Shown here: positions 1 through 12,097 of the stretch, piece after piece
Layout: each line of letters opens with the position of its first letter
Position numbering within the stretch: position 1 is the stretch's first letter
Assembly (NCBI RefSeq): GCF_002775205.1
Contig: NC_036447.1
Coordinates: 28,270,245-28,334,244, forward strand
DNA: 64,000 nucleotides
DNA from: Xiphophorus maculatus
Lineage: Eukaryota > Chordata > Actinopteri > Cyprinodontiformes > Poeciliidae
Direction: 5' to 3'
The notes under the pieces: generated by a model
Seen by the model: the letters and a program-made list of their open reading frames with translations, nothing else
Databases searched by the model: none
Told to the model about the DNA's origin: nothing
Position numbers and translations under genes: made by a program

Positions 1-44
1 ATATATAGAGATAATATATACCTTTATATGTGTATGTGTGTGTG

Positions 45-240
45 AAGCAGGCTTTTATGTCATTGTGGGGACCTATTTCTAGTCACAATGGTGGTTGTGG
101 GGACCACTGCTTTTGTGGTGACATTTCTTGGTCCCCATGAGGGGAAATGCTATTTGTGAGTTAGGTATGTTATGGTTAGAGTTAGGCTGTAGAAAATGAA
201 TGGAAGTCAGTATTATGTCCCCACAAGACATAAAAACACG
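45..240. repeat. GTCCCCAC-type dispersed repeat in a rexo5 intron
   Basis: Short blocks reading GTGGGGACC and GGTCCCCA recur in both orientations, and the segment ends in a tract reading TATGTCCCCACAAGACATA. Sequence of this type is common in teleost introns. It lies in the intron beyond the last rexo5 exon in the window and has no coding potential. The family assignment is from memory of such repeats. Confidence 0.45.
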
Positions 241-265
241 ACTGTGTGTGTGCGTGCTAGCATAC

Positions 266-2393
266 CTCGTTAGGTAATTGATGACATGGTTTTGAGGTTT
301 CACCAGCTCATCCAGTAAGCAGTTCCCATCACCGTCCACCAGAGAAACGCGAGCCAGCTCGTTTCCTTTCGTTGTCTGACACTGAAACACAACAAGAAAC
401 AGAGTGGACAATATGAAGACTGAAGCACTCCATTAGTCTAGTGCTCAACTCTCCTGCTAGCGCGATGCTAACGGTCGGACAGCGGGGAAGCGGGAGAGGT
501 TGTTCCGTCAGACCGTCACTTCCCAAAACCACACACACAAAAAAAAAACTTGTAAAACCGCTGTCCAAGCTCACAGACTGCGAGGACGGACGGACAGACG
601 GACTCACCATTTCACAGTCTAGTCCGTACAGCGGGCTGTCATCAGTTACACTGACATCGCTGCCTGTGCACAGGAAGTCCTCGAAACCTGGAAGTCCTGG
701 ATCAAATGAAGGTTCAGAACACATCTATGTTCAAAAGCAAAACTTGAAAAACTTATTGTTTCATTGGGACGGATGAATTTAAAACTAGCTTAGCATTTTA
801 CTCGCCACATCAATACAATTTAAAAACAACACAGAGTAAGTTTGTAATACGGAAAACCCCTGAACGAGTGGAAGGTAATGTGGAGGTTTGCTTATTTATA
901 AAAGATTCAGCTGGAATAAAACTGATTCACCATCTATTCCTTTAATAAGTTTTATTATGGGGGGGAAAAAATCAGAATTTTTACAAATTTAGAAATCAAA
1001 CAGATTTTTTTACCCTTGACTGGATAGTGATTTTTTATCATCTGTTGTTGGCTAAGCAGATATGCGGTCAGCCCCCTTCTCTGTGTGCCATACGTAGTGA
1101 TAACTGGGTGATCCTTCAGAGCTGAAGAAACAAAGACACACAAAGTTCATCTGATCATTTTTTTGTTTTTGTTTTTACTGAACCCTCCCTGAAACACAAC
1201 ATCATAGCAGAAATAAATAGATGTGAATAAATACTACACAGGGTTTTTGCAAAGATGGTTACATACAGGAACAAAAGTTTGAAATGGTGATCAATAAGAA
1301 AAAGTCTGCACAGTACGGAAGTATATTAGGGCCACTGGGGGAAAAAAAAAAATCAGAATTCTGATTTCTTTTCTCAGAATTTGAACATTTTCCTCAGGAT
1401 TCTAACTTTAATCTAAAAATTCTGACTTTATTCTCAGAATTTGTCTTTAACTTCAAAATTTAGATTTTTTTCCCCCACAGAATTCTCACTTTAATTTCAA
1501 TCTTTTGACTTTTTTCACAGAATTCAGAATTTTATCTCGGAATTCCGACTTTAATTTCAAAATGTTGATGTTTTTCTTAGAATTCTGACTGTCATCTTGA
1601 GACTTTTTGTTTTTTCCCCATTATCCCTAATCCCCTTCCGTAGAACAGTAATTGATGCTTTACAAATTGCTACAGCACGTCTTGTTGTTTACTAGTTGTA
1701 TCCAAAGCAACAACATTGGAGCTTCGCCCCTCACCTTCATGAAATGCCTCCTCTGGCGCAGCAAGAGATAAAAAATCCACCTTAGGGACTTCAAGGCTGA
1801 AGATGTCGGATGCCACATCGTCAGATGATGGAGTGAATGTAATTCTCTGTCAGAAACAAATAAAAATAAACTAAGTAAGGCGTCGACAGTATAATCAGAA
1901 CCTCTGTCGTCGCCCCCCCCCTAGTTCCTCACGGTGGTGTAGCTGCTCCGGAGGTGCTCCATCGAAAGGTAGTGGTTGTAGAAGAGACTCTGCGTCACGC
2001 CGTCCACGATCGCCACGTTTATACGGCTGACCTTCCTCTGATGGTGGAGACGACACCAACTGATGTGGACAAGAATGCGGAAACGGCATGAGTCAATCGT
2101 GCATGAGTGGAGAGACGCGGCCGACGGGAGAAACGCCACCTCGGTTGTTTGACGCCCCTGGCTTTCCCCAGAGCGGCGAAATGAAGCAGCTCCATCAGCT
2201 GGGCCGCGGTGATCGGCTGCTGCAGGCGGTCGAGAGGCACCGACACCTTCGCCGAACCGCAAGGCCGACGCTGGAGGTCTTCGTCGCCTTCCTCCTCGGT
2301 CTTCCTTCTTTTGACGTCCTCCTGAGCGGACGGCGCTTCGTTTTGTCTTTTCTTTTTGCCGCCCGGGACGTTTGAAGACGAGGAGCACTCCAT
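266..2393 (-). CDS. rexo5: RNA exonuclease 5 (REXO5/NEF-sp), 5' part, runs off the left edge
   Basis: Coding exons in transcript order are 2393-2140, 2059-1933, 1846-1735, 1121-1014, 696-608 and 381-266. All junctions are in phase, giving about 268 N-terminal residues. The start Met lies 16 bases inside an exon whose acceptor (CCACTGCAG) abuts base 2409, so a non-coding exon is expected further upstream. The protein begins with a basic, probably nuclear-targeting stretch (GGKKKRQ, KRRK). A conserved ITAAQLMELLHFAALGK segment follows, and then the first exonuclease motif YGLDCEMV, split between exons 5 and 6, whose Asp and Glu bind the catalytic metal ions in DEDD-type 3'-5' exonucleases. Exon 6 continues NELARVSLVDGDG...LDELVKP, as in REXO5. 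The remaining catalytic residues and the RNA-recognition domains lie outside the window. Family knowledge places REXO5 in the nucleus/nucleolus, trimming structured RNA 3' ends. It is divergent to eri2. Confidence 0.92.
1314..1642. mobile_element. MITE with imperfect terminal inverted repeats and internal TCAGAATT repeats (rexo5 intron)
   Basis: The left end reads TACGGAAGTATATTAGGGCC and the right end is its imperfect inverse, ending CCCCTTCCGTA. Both ends run into A- or T-rich tracts next to GGGG or CCCC. The interior repeats variants of TCAGAATTYTGACTTTAWTC on both strands. It has no ORF, and I could not find a convincing target duplication. The ends resemble those of the element at 15943-16180, so both may belong to one superfamily. 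Confidence 0.65.
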
Positions 2394-2409
2394 GCTCAGG
2401 CTGATGTTT

Positions 2410-4057
2410 CTGCAGTGGAGGAAATGCGTAAAAGAGCGTTTGAAATGCACATGGTTTGAATGCGACTATGGAAGAAGGTTGGAAGGTTTCTAGTGTGGGT
2501 TAGCAGAACTGTGAACAGTTTTTGTGGCTTTTCACACTTTAGTGTTTAGAATTATTAATTGCACTTTCTGAACCATTTGAAAGGTTTGTTGCCTTTTATT
2601 TTTACATATTTGACCAATGTAGGCTGTTTGTTTTTTTTATTTATCAATTTCAGTTTATTTATTTGACATTGGCTGTTATACTCCTGATGGCACTGACTGA
2701 ACAAATTAAGGTTGTTTTTACATGTTTGACCAAGTTGTATGTTAAACGCAACGACAAAAAGATTGTAATATTCACCTATAGCATTGAAATGGCACTTTTT
2801 CCCCAATAGTATGAAAATTCACCCCAAAGTCGGAGAGTCCAGCTGGACATTTTTTGAACAAATATGTCTCATCTGGAAGATTTGCCAGTCATTGTTTTGC
2901 TCCTACAGGTCTCAGTCACCTTACAGTCACTGAGCTGATAAAGAACTCTTAGATAGCCAACAGATGACACTGGGTCCTAACTGGGTCATTAGCAGGACAA
3001 TGATTCGAAAATACGGCAGCAGATCTACAACACAGTGACTGGAAAGAAAAGAATCGAATCAAGGAGCTGCGAAATTCAGACCTGCAACTGATTGAAACCT
3101 TTACAAACTGAGGAAATGCTGTAAGCCTGAGCCATATTTCCTCCATAAAGATAGGAGAGACTGACCAAGTCATTCAAAACACGCTACTTTTGAAAATTCG
3201 CGTTGTTATTGTTTGCCTAATTTTGATCTTTGAGTGTTTTAATCTGACATTGCAGAGCTAAAAGTAAAGAGGGGAATAATGAAGATCTGAGCCAAACATC
3301 ACACTGCTAAACAATAGCAATCATCATAGGACCTTTCCACGTGATACGAGCCTTTATCTATATAAAATAATGTTAACATTCAAAGGCTCATTGGTTTAAC
3401 AGTCCGCGTGTTTCGTTTTCAGCTCAAACACGATAGGCTAAAAGTATTGAAACATGTTGAACCTTAAAGGGAAACTTAGAATTTAAATAGGTTTAACACG
3501 CATAAAAGTAGTTCCGAGCGTAAATTACCAGATGTTACGGGTCCAGATGAGACCATAGGGACAGAAACACACTTTCAGAGCACGTTACTGGATGTTGTTC
3601 CAAGGGGAGGGGGCGGGCGGGGTGAGTGGTGACAACTTCTTAAAACTGCCTTTCAGAATAAACTACCATTGGGTTTCCACTTTGCTTTTACTGGATGATT
3701 TTAAGATTTTCGGACGGTTAATCAAGTTTTTTCTGTCTTTTGTCGTATTCAGATTAATAAATATTCCCCATGTTTTCACTCTTTTTAGCATGAATCTTAC
3801 AATTACGATAACAATTGTGCTTTTATTTTGAAGTAAAACGCTCTACCGGAAATGCATGTTTTCAGACTTTCGGCTGTTTCCCTTGCAGCTCTGCGTTCGA
3901 CGTCACTGCCTTACAGAACAAACTAATCGAGCTCAGAATGATTATTTAATGTTTGAAAAAACAGCGGCAATTTTTGAGTTTTCATGGAATGCAGGAAGAA
4001 GTCTCTATTTACGTTGCGATAATAAAATTTGGAACGTATTTGCATCAAATGACCGAT
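2410..4057. promoter_or_regulatory. Spacer between the divergent genes rexo5 and eri2
   Basis: About 1.7 kb separates the two start codons. It should hold both promoters, the non-coding first exon of rexo5 and the eri2 5' UTR. A CCGGAA (ETS-type) hexamer lies at 3846-3851, about 200 bases before the eri2 start. I see no TATA box placed where it would decide a start. Bases 2545-2730 are a degraded interspersed repeat, because the same ACTTTCTGARYCATTT...GACTGAACAAATTAA string recurs at 7350-7490. Confidence 0.5.
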
Positions 4058-7000
4058 ATGGCTACAAGAAAACTAGCAAAGTAAGTGAATTAACTCATTA
4101 GCCCCCCCAAAGCTAACACAATTTGACAAAGAAACGTCACCGCATAGTTCCAATATTCAGGTTTCCTACTTTTAAGGGCATTAAAGATTAATATTATTTC
4201 TCAAAAAAGTGCACTGTTCATTTTATGGTATGTTTCCAATTGGGCTTTTGTTATTGTTGACAGAATCAGCATTGTAATTGCTCAGCGTGACACGAGGGTA
4301 TAATTTTGTCTGTTTTATTCAAGGACAAATGGAACGGACAATGATTTCTGTTCATAAAACACAGAAATCATTCTTTTTTATTTCCAAAAGTGTAAGGTTA
4401 GAAATTAGAGTTCAATTAAATTAAGTACAGAGCACGCCAGAAACCTCAGCGAGAGCTGAATTTAAAGGCATACGAAGTGTAATACTGCCATGTTATCAAT
4501 ACAACGTGAATGAAGACACGTATGACTGAAGATACCACAATAGAAACTGTGTGTGTGTGGTCTTGTTTTCAGCGGATTCGATTTTGAATTGGTATGATCA
4601 ATTATTATTAAGCAAATTTTCATCTAAATGTATTTATTCAACCAGTATTTTACCAGGAAGTCCCTTAAAATAAATTCTGTTTTTTGAGGCCAAAAAGCAC
4701 ACAAGGTTCAGATAATTAAAAAAACAATATAAAATTCACTAAAGTACAAAGTAAATTTATACGTGCAAGAATAGAAGTTAAGAGTAGGACTTCATAAATG
4801 AATTTTAAAATAAATGCGTGATATTGTAGTTCTAATTTCCGTTGGGTATACCATGGATATCTAATCAGTTGTGAGCTTTTTGTTTTGTTGTTTTAATTTA
4901 GTATTTTACATCATCTTTCTTTTTCACATACGTTTTTGTAACCTACGTCTTGTTCTTACATTTTCTGTTTTGGCTTTAAAAAAATGTTAGGAATCACATC
5001 GAATAATTGTGTGTATGGATTTTTTATTTTTATTTTTTGAATAAACCTGCCTCGTGATACTTCACTGTACACAAATCTCTGTTAAATTTCTGTAGTTACT
5101 TTTTATTTTTATTAATTCTTTTTTCCTGCAAAAGGAGATTGGGATTACTGAGGCAGCGAAGTCAGTCCGCCTCTGGTTTGAAGAAACCAGTGAAATCAAG
5201 TGAGTATTATTTTAAACTTCATTTGCCCAGACTGTAGACAAGCAAGCATATTTTCTTGACTGTTTTTATGTATTTATTTTATATGAATGCTCGTTTCTTC
5301 CAGATCAGATATTTTCATACTTGATTGTGATCGACTTTGAGTCTACTTGTTGGAGAGAGAAAAATAACTACGGTCAGGAAATCAGTAAGTATTGGTTGCA
5401 TTTTTATCAATTTGATTTGATACAATTTGATTTCCTCTGCGTTTGCTTGTGTGGACTTGAGTCCATCTCCTTTTCTCCTCCCTGCAGTTGAATTCCCTGC
5501 TGTCCTACTGGACACATCCTCAGGGGAGGTCGAGTCTGAGTTTCATACGTACGTTCAACCTCAGGAGCATCCTGTTCTCTCCGAGTTCTGCACTGAGCTT
5601 ACTGGAATCACACAGGTAGTGACGCCGGACGCTTTTACATACAGAAACATCCTCGCACACACGCCTGACTGCTTGATTTTCGCTCGCTAAATAGGTGCAA
5701 GTAGAAGCCGGTGTTCCCCTTCAGATTTGCCTCTCTCGGTTCAACCGCTGGGTGCAGAACCTGCGGCTGGAGAAGGGAGTGATGTTTCCCAACAAGCAGC
5801 AGGCGTGTTCTGCCTCCGACGAGTCCCAGAAACTCTGCACTTTCCTCACCTGGTCAGGTAAGAGTCGGTTCGTCACGGCACCTGGGCCGGCTGGGACCAT
5901 CTGAAATAATATGGAATTTGATTTGAGGTTTTTCTTTCTATTTTTAATTCTTGTTTGCAAGAATGGAAAAAGTGTTGTAAAGGAAATTAGAAATAGTTTG
6001 GAAAAATGTTTTAGTTCAAAACTTTGTCTTTTACCCAGTTGTCTAAAGTTCTGCCCTTATTTTTGTATTTCCTTCTCTGTTCTGTTTTTTAATTGTAAAA
6101 AATCTTGACAAAAAAGTGTGTTTTCTGTTTCTATGCATTATTTCTCTCCTTTTCTAACATGTTATTTTCTCTTCAAATTCATCTCCTTCTTCCCATTTAG
6201 TTTTATCCTTCTTATTTTCTTCATTGTCTCCAACCTAGCTTCTGTTTTTTTATTTATATATATATATGCATCATACACATTAGAGATAAGTATGACATTT
6301 AATCAAAAATATTTCTCTTACATATGGAAAAGGAAATATGGGGGGAAATGTATTTCCACACTTCATTTTCTATCCCTAAAAATATCATCCACCTATACTT
6401 TAGTGGACCCCTAGGGGGCTCCACTTACACCTTTACATCAGAATGTGATTTAAAAAAATGTTTTTTGGCACTTGCTTCTTCTCTGCTGGAGTTTAGTAAT
6501 AGAGGGTTGTTATTATTGGTGTGTTATGGTTACATAAACTCTGGCTACCCTAAAAGAAGTTAATCAACAAAAATGAAATGCGTAAATGAAAATAAATACA
6601 AAATAAAATGTATAGAAAATATCAAGCACTCAACTTTCCTGGTAAAAAAGGCATCATCACATTAAAAATACTGCTGCGACTGTTTTGCATAAAGCTTTAC
6701 ATAAAAGGAGGAAATTTCACAACATATTTATTCCCAAGATAGTTTGTAAATGCCAGCTTTTGCAGCTCTTATGAAAATCACAAAACCAAACAGTGAAATG
6801 TAACGTGCCTTTTAAAACCACTATATTTATGATTAAACTGTTAGCAATTGCATTTTTGTGTTTTGAAAATGTCTCCGATCTTTCATAAAGCTAAAAGCAT
6901 TTAAAGTGGAATCATCTGTGTTGTGTTTTCAGACTGGGATCTTGGCGTTTGTTTGCAGTATGAGTGCAAACGCAAACAGCTTCATAAACCAGATGTTCTC

Positions 7001-10000
7001 AGCAGCTGGATAGACCTGAGAAGCACATACAGGGTAACCATCAGCTCATCCATTCCCAAACGTCCCCACTGTTTGGGGATGTTTTCTTATAATATTCCGG
7101 TTAATGCGGCAGATATGAAGTGTATTATATTAACTTGAACTATGTGGTAAAACATTATTATTTTATTAGAGATGCACCGATCCGATGTTAATCTCTGTTT
7201 CTGTCCTGATATTGAAAGAAAATTCTGGATCAGGGATCAGTGACGGTGTGCCTGATCCATCAGGACAGATCTATTCAATCTAATTCTATGCTTTGTGCTC
7301 TGAGCAACATCATGTTTTATTGTTTATTTTACATTAGATTGAAAACTCCAAATTTCACTTTCTGAGTCATTTAGAAGGAAGGTTTGTTGCAGTTTAATCA
7401 ACCTATTGTTTTTGTCAGTTTCCTTATTATTTATTTTACGATGGCTGTTAAAATCCCAACAGTGACTGAACAAATTAAAGTTATTTTTGACCAAACTTGT
7501 GAAACTATTGGTGTATTTAAGTGAAATACTGGTGCAGGGTTATCAAATAAATTTGTAATTCAGTACATTTATGGTTGTGTTTGGAGGAAAAAAAAATGTT
7601 TCAAGTCAGTTCAGCCCTGTTTGTCTGTATTGGGTTGGAATCGGCCAAAGATAAATTTCAGATATCTGTATCAGTATTGGAAGTGGAAAGTGGATCACTG
7701 CATTCCTATTTTTTATGCATTATAACAGAATAGATGAATTTGAACCTTATCTATTTATGTCACTGCTCTTCACTTCTTTCTTCATCTCCAGCTCTTCTAC
7801 AGCCGGAAACCCAAAGGCCTGAACGGAGCACTTCAAGATTTGGGGATACAGTTTTCTGGGAGAGAACATTCTGGTACCAAAAGTGACATTTCTTTAGTTC
7901 AGCCTTTTCAAACTTTTGCGTCCTTTTGACATTCTTTTCGTGTCTCTTTGCATTTCAGGGTTAGATGATGCTCGAAATACAGCTCGTCTGGCCGTCAGAA
8001 TGATGAGAGACGGATGTGTGCTGAAGACCACCCGGAGCCTGGAGAGGGTGAGTGGGCCCCCAACGACGTCCTGAAAGAACCCAGGCTCCTCAGATTCCTT
8101 AGCATTTAGGCTTTTCTATGTGGAAAATATTGAAATCTTGTGATCTCATGTTTTTAATTTGAAATAATCAATAAACTGACTTCAGAAAATGATGAAGAAT
8201 AATCTTCCTCTTTCTAAAGTTATGTGCTTGAAAACAGAAAGAAAACACTGGGAGATAATAACAGTACAGTGTGTTTAAAAGCTTTATTTTGAAAAACATC
8301 TGTGAGCATCAACATTCAAATTTGTCACAGAACAAAATATGTAATGACCACAGCTCTGCATCACCTGTTCATCCCACACCTGGCCACGCACCTGAGTGTT
8401 TCTTGGCTCCGCCCTCTTAGATGGAAGTTTGGTTGTTTTTTTTGGGGTTTTTTTCCAAAAACTGTCTACAAACGGGTTATTCTTTCTCAGGGGGTTTTGT
8501 TACACTTTAAAGTACACACACCAACTGTTTCCTGATGAGATCATTTCTAAAGACAGTTAGGCCAGGACATTCTTGTGAAAAAGATTTAAAATTTAAATAT
8601 TTCTATCTTTGGGATAATAAATTGGTTGCAGTGGATGTTTTTCGGGGGTATCGGAGTAAACTTACCGTTATAAAACGCACAACATCTTTCCTCATTACTC
8701 ATAATTCTCCACAACTAGGCCTGTCACAATAACAAATCTTTCTGGACGATAAATTGTCCCACAAGTTATTGCGGTAAATGATGAGCTTGTTGGTTTGAGA
8801 CTATTTTCAAATGATATGTTGACGGCATAATAATGCAAGTTTGCCCGCTCAAAAACCAATAAACGTTCATTTTGTAGAGAACACAGGGCACCTGAGTTGG
8901 AATATGTTTGAAATATCCCAAATAAAACCACAACCAAAGTAATAAATAAAACAGAAATAAAAAAATATACAACCCAAACCATAAATACAATGGATTATAA
9001 CATTTCTGTAAACAAAATTACTCAAAAAATATTAATCATGAGAATTTTAATTATTGACTTCATTTTATTGTATCTTTTGATTAATTGCTTATTGCGACAG
9101 GCTTAGCCACAACTGTGTGTTGGTCTGTCATCAATCACATCAAGTCCCAATAACATACTTTAAAGTTTGAGGTTAAATGTGACAACTTGCACCATTATAA
9201 GTGTTGAGCTGAAATTTTAAGAGAATATTTTGAATTTCTTTTTTAACTAACCGATTATCTGGTTTATTTTCCCACAGACTCCATCGATGGTCAAATCCCT
9301 TTTCAATAAAAACGTCCCTCCTTCAGGAAGAATGCAAGAAAAACAGAATGACGCCAGGAAAAAGGCAGATTTCCTCAACAGCAGCAGGAGCTCATCATCG
9401 TCCAATATTTCACTGAAAGCTCGTCAAAAATGGCCTCCTCATGGGGAGCCTCCGAGTTCAAGCTCGGGTCAAACGTGTCACAGCCTAATATCACCAAAAA
9501 CCCTGTTGAACGCAACAACAGCACCTCTAAAGGGACAAACCGACAAATCAGTGACAGCACATGTTGCTCCTTGTCTTTTTTTGTCCACAGTTCCGTCAAA
9601 CTGCAGCTCGCCACGCCGTAACAGAAGCAGCAGCCATGTTCTGTTCTCCACCACTGTTGACTCCATTTCCTCTCTACCTCACGTCGTCAAAACATTTCCT
9701 GTGGACGAAGAGGAGCGAGACCTTCAGGTGGAAACGAATGAGCGGTGCGGTTCTTACGATGACGTGGTGTTGGTATCCGATCAGACTGAAACGGATACAA
9801 TCTCAGGTGGAGAGGTTGGCTACTTTTCAGATGACGACGGCAGATGTCAGGAGTGGGACGGAATGGATCATTCACCCGAAGCACCCCTCGCTTCACAACG
9901 CGAGAGAACAGAAAACCCAAACGTACCGAATAATACTCGAGATTCATCGATGGCATGGAAATCTGTCAATTCAAATGTTGAAGTCTTTCATCATTCAAGT

Positions 10001-10648
10001 GAAGAACCGCACAAATCGACAAGCAGACAGTCAGAGAAATGTTTTGCTGTGCCGAAAGTTGTTAATTGGAGCAAACTGAATGGACATTCAAGGTTAGATA
10101 CATGTCGTAAAAATAATCAAAACCACGAGGTCTCTCCAGTTCTAACCAACCCCTTTCTGCCTGAAAACACTTCCACTCCAAATCCATCCACCACGAGACC
10201 CAAACCAACCACTGCGAAACACAGAAAACCTCTGAAATCCTCATTTACTATTTATACTGATCCACAAACTCCTCGTCCTGCTACGTCTAGCTCTTTGCAT
10301 CCACCCAGAAGCATCCTGTCCTCTTTGCCAACAAACATACCCTTCTCCTGTGCCAAACGGCTCAGTGGGGCTCTCACAGCAAAGGGTTCAAAGGTCACCT
10401 CCCCTTTGTGCGCCTGTGGTCGCCGTGCGAGGCGGCAGGTTGTGTCAAACGGCGGTCCGAATCACGGGCGGGGGTTCTACTGCTGTCCGGTTCGCCGCTC
10501 GGGGGGCAAAGAGAGAGGCTGCGGGTTCTTTAAATGGGAGTCTGCGTTCACGAAGAGCAGCTCAGTGGCTCCCCCTGCTGCTGGGTCTTCACTCTGTCAG
10601 GTCAACTCTGCACTTCCATACAGGCGGCCGCAGAGAAAAAGTTGCTGA
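4058..10648 (+). CDS. eri2: ERI1 exoribonuclease family member 2 (complete, 700 aa)
   Basis: Nine coding exons: 4058-4080, 5135-5199, 5304-5384, 5488-5615, 5695-5857, 6933-7033, 7792-7873, 7959-8047 and 9278-10648. All are in phase. The start was chosen because MATRKLAK matches the family N-terminus, although an in-frame ATG lies 9 bases upstream at 4049. Residues about 34-220 form an ERI-type DEDDh 3'-5' exonuclease. D40 and E42 are in VIDFESTCW, D156 in SDWDLGVCL, and H213 and D218 in REHSGLDDARNTA, so the catalytic set is intact. The last exon encodes a long low-complexity, Ser/Thr-rich region. A GRF-type zinc finger (CACGRRARRQVV...FYCCPV...GCGFFKWE, residues about 619-665) lies near the C-terminus. 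Length is close to the mammalian protein (about 690 aa). Its cellular substrate is not evident from sequence; relatives degrade RNA 3' ends. Confidence 0.95.
7168..7706. repeat. Interspersed DNA-transposon remnant in eri2 intron 6
   Basis: It begins AGAGATGCACCGATCCGATG and ends near GGATCACTGCATTCC, a degraded inverse of the start. Parts recur at 2545-2730 and in reverse orientation at 40580-40785 (ending CGGATCGATGTATCTCTAG). The ends suggest an old hAT-type non-autonomous element. There is no ORF. Confidence 0.5.
8717..9106. mobile_element. hAT-like MITE with 8-bp target duplication (eri2 intron 8)
   Basis: It is flanked on both sides by CCACAACT (8709-8716 and 9107-9114). The ends are inverted repeats: GGCCTGTCACAATAA on the left and TTATTGCGACAGGC on the right. 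An 8-bp duplication is the hAT hallmark. A related, interrupted copy lies at 28708-29530. There is no transposase reading frame. Confidence 0.75.
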
Positions 10649-12091
10649 ACGGGCGGAGGAGCAGCTGCGCATGCTCTTTGTAGCTCCTCAGTCACTGTGC
10701 CACTAGTATTTACCAGCCAAAAGATGAGGACTTCTGAGTTACAAAAGAAAAAAAAACAACCTTGCAGACAGAAGCAATAGGGCTGCACAATATTAGAGAA
10801 ACATGCAACTAATAATTTTGGTTAAAAATGTTATTTTGTAGCCATTTTTCACTTTGGTCTTTTTTTTTTTTGATGACCAAAGTGAGTTGTAGCAGTTCTG
10901 TAGTGAACATTCGCAGTGCTTTGTCATAAGTGTCTTAGATCACTAAACACATTTCAATAACAGATAAACATAACTTGAACCCAGAAAAAAAATTAAGTAA
11001 TATTTTAATAAAGGCAAATATAAAAACCAGGTTGGTTTGAAGCACATATTTGTGCTTGTGAGGCCGAATGTGAAAAAGTATTAGTCCTCTTGCGGTCATT
11101 TCTTTAGAGCTCGACGCTTAGGAAGAGCACAGCAGATATCACAGTTGGACAGTGGGGAAGCGGGTGGGTTGTCCTGTCAGTTCCCAAAAACACACACACA
11201 CACAAAAACCCTAGTAAAAGCGCATACAGACTGCATGCAGGGTCAAAACCTTGAGCAGTCCAGCTGGACCCCGTCTTTTAAGACCAGGATTGAGTTATGA
11301 AAGAGCTATGATTTATTCCTTTTTTTTTTTTTTAAAAAGTAAAAAGATCTGAAAAAGTAAATCTGGAAAAACACCTAAGAAAGTCATTGACGTCTCTGTC
11401 TGGAAATGGTTGGGTTATGAAGCTGTATTATCCTTCCAAAAATGGCTTTTGTGATTGTAATATTGCCCAAGTTGAAAGTTTAATGATTGTTATTCCATAT
11501 ATTGTCCAGTTCTAAGAAAGGAGTGTAGATTATATGCAACCATGAACATTTTTATACCACAAGAAATATCCAAAATGGCCAAAGACAAAAAGTATGTTGC
11601 TTTGTAAATCTTATGCTAACACAGAATACTTTTTTTTTGAAGTCATGTATTTTAAAACACAAGTAGCACATGTTGATGATTTTTAATACAAGATATATGA
11701 AAATAAAATTACCAAAACAAAAAAAAAAGTACTAAAAAGCAGTTTTGTCTGTTTCAGTCACTAATATTTGTCTTTAACACAAATAACAGTTTTATCTCCT
11801 GTGGTTAATTATTGGAGGATATAAAATCTCTTCCACTTGGTTTTCCAGTTAGATTAAATAAAATGTCCACCATCTTGTATGAAAACAAAGACCAGGTTGT
11901 CATAGTTGGTCCATAAAATACAACAAAATTTCCACTCAACTTCATATTTTAGTCCATCTGATTATGTAATTTTTACATATTAATTGATATTTTGATCAGT
12001 TACTCAGTACTTGAGTAGACTTTACCAAATACTTTTTTTACTTGAGTATTTCTTGGATGGCTATATAAAAAATATTTTGGGGTACTCTACC
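10649..12091. other. eri2 3' UTR and AT-rich spacer
   Basis: No gene is seen. A plausible eri2 poly(A) signal AATAAA lies at 11007-11012, about 360 bases after the stop codon. Bases 10785-10860 (GGGCTGCACAATATT...) look like the edge of another dispersed fish transposon. Bases 11136-11242 are a diverged copy of part of a rexo5 intron (see findings). The remainder is AT-rich and unremarkable. Confidence 0.5.
11136..11242 (+). repeat. Diverged copy of rexo5 intron sequence at about 471-583
   Basis: Both places share, in order, GGACAGYGGGGAAGCGGG, GGTTGTYCYGTCAG, TTCCCAAAA followed by a CACACACA tract, GTAAAANCGC and ACAGACTGC, on the same strand. It is either a dispersed repeat not recognised by me or a local duplication about 10 kb apart. 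Confidence 0.5.
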
Positions 12092-12097
12092 CAGCTC

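Noticed and set aside
2019..2450. Longer rexo5 N-terminus starting upstream at 2450
   Set aside because: A good splice acceptor (CCACTGCAG) lies between that ATG and the exon, so the upstream codons are intron; its end also reads through the donor at 2139.
5911..6414. Phe-rich, membrane-like open frames in eri2 intron 5
   Set aside because: They arise from T-rich intron sequence; no conserved pattern.
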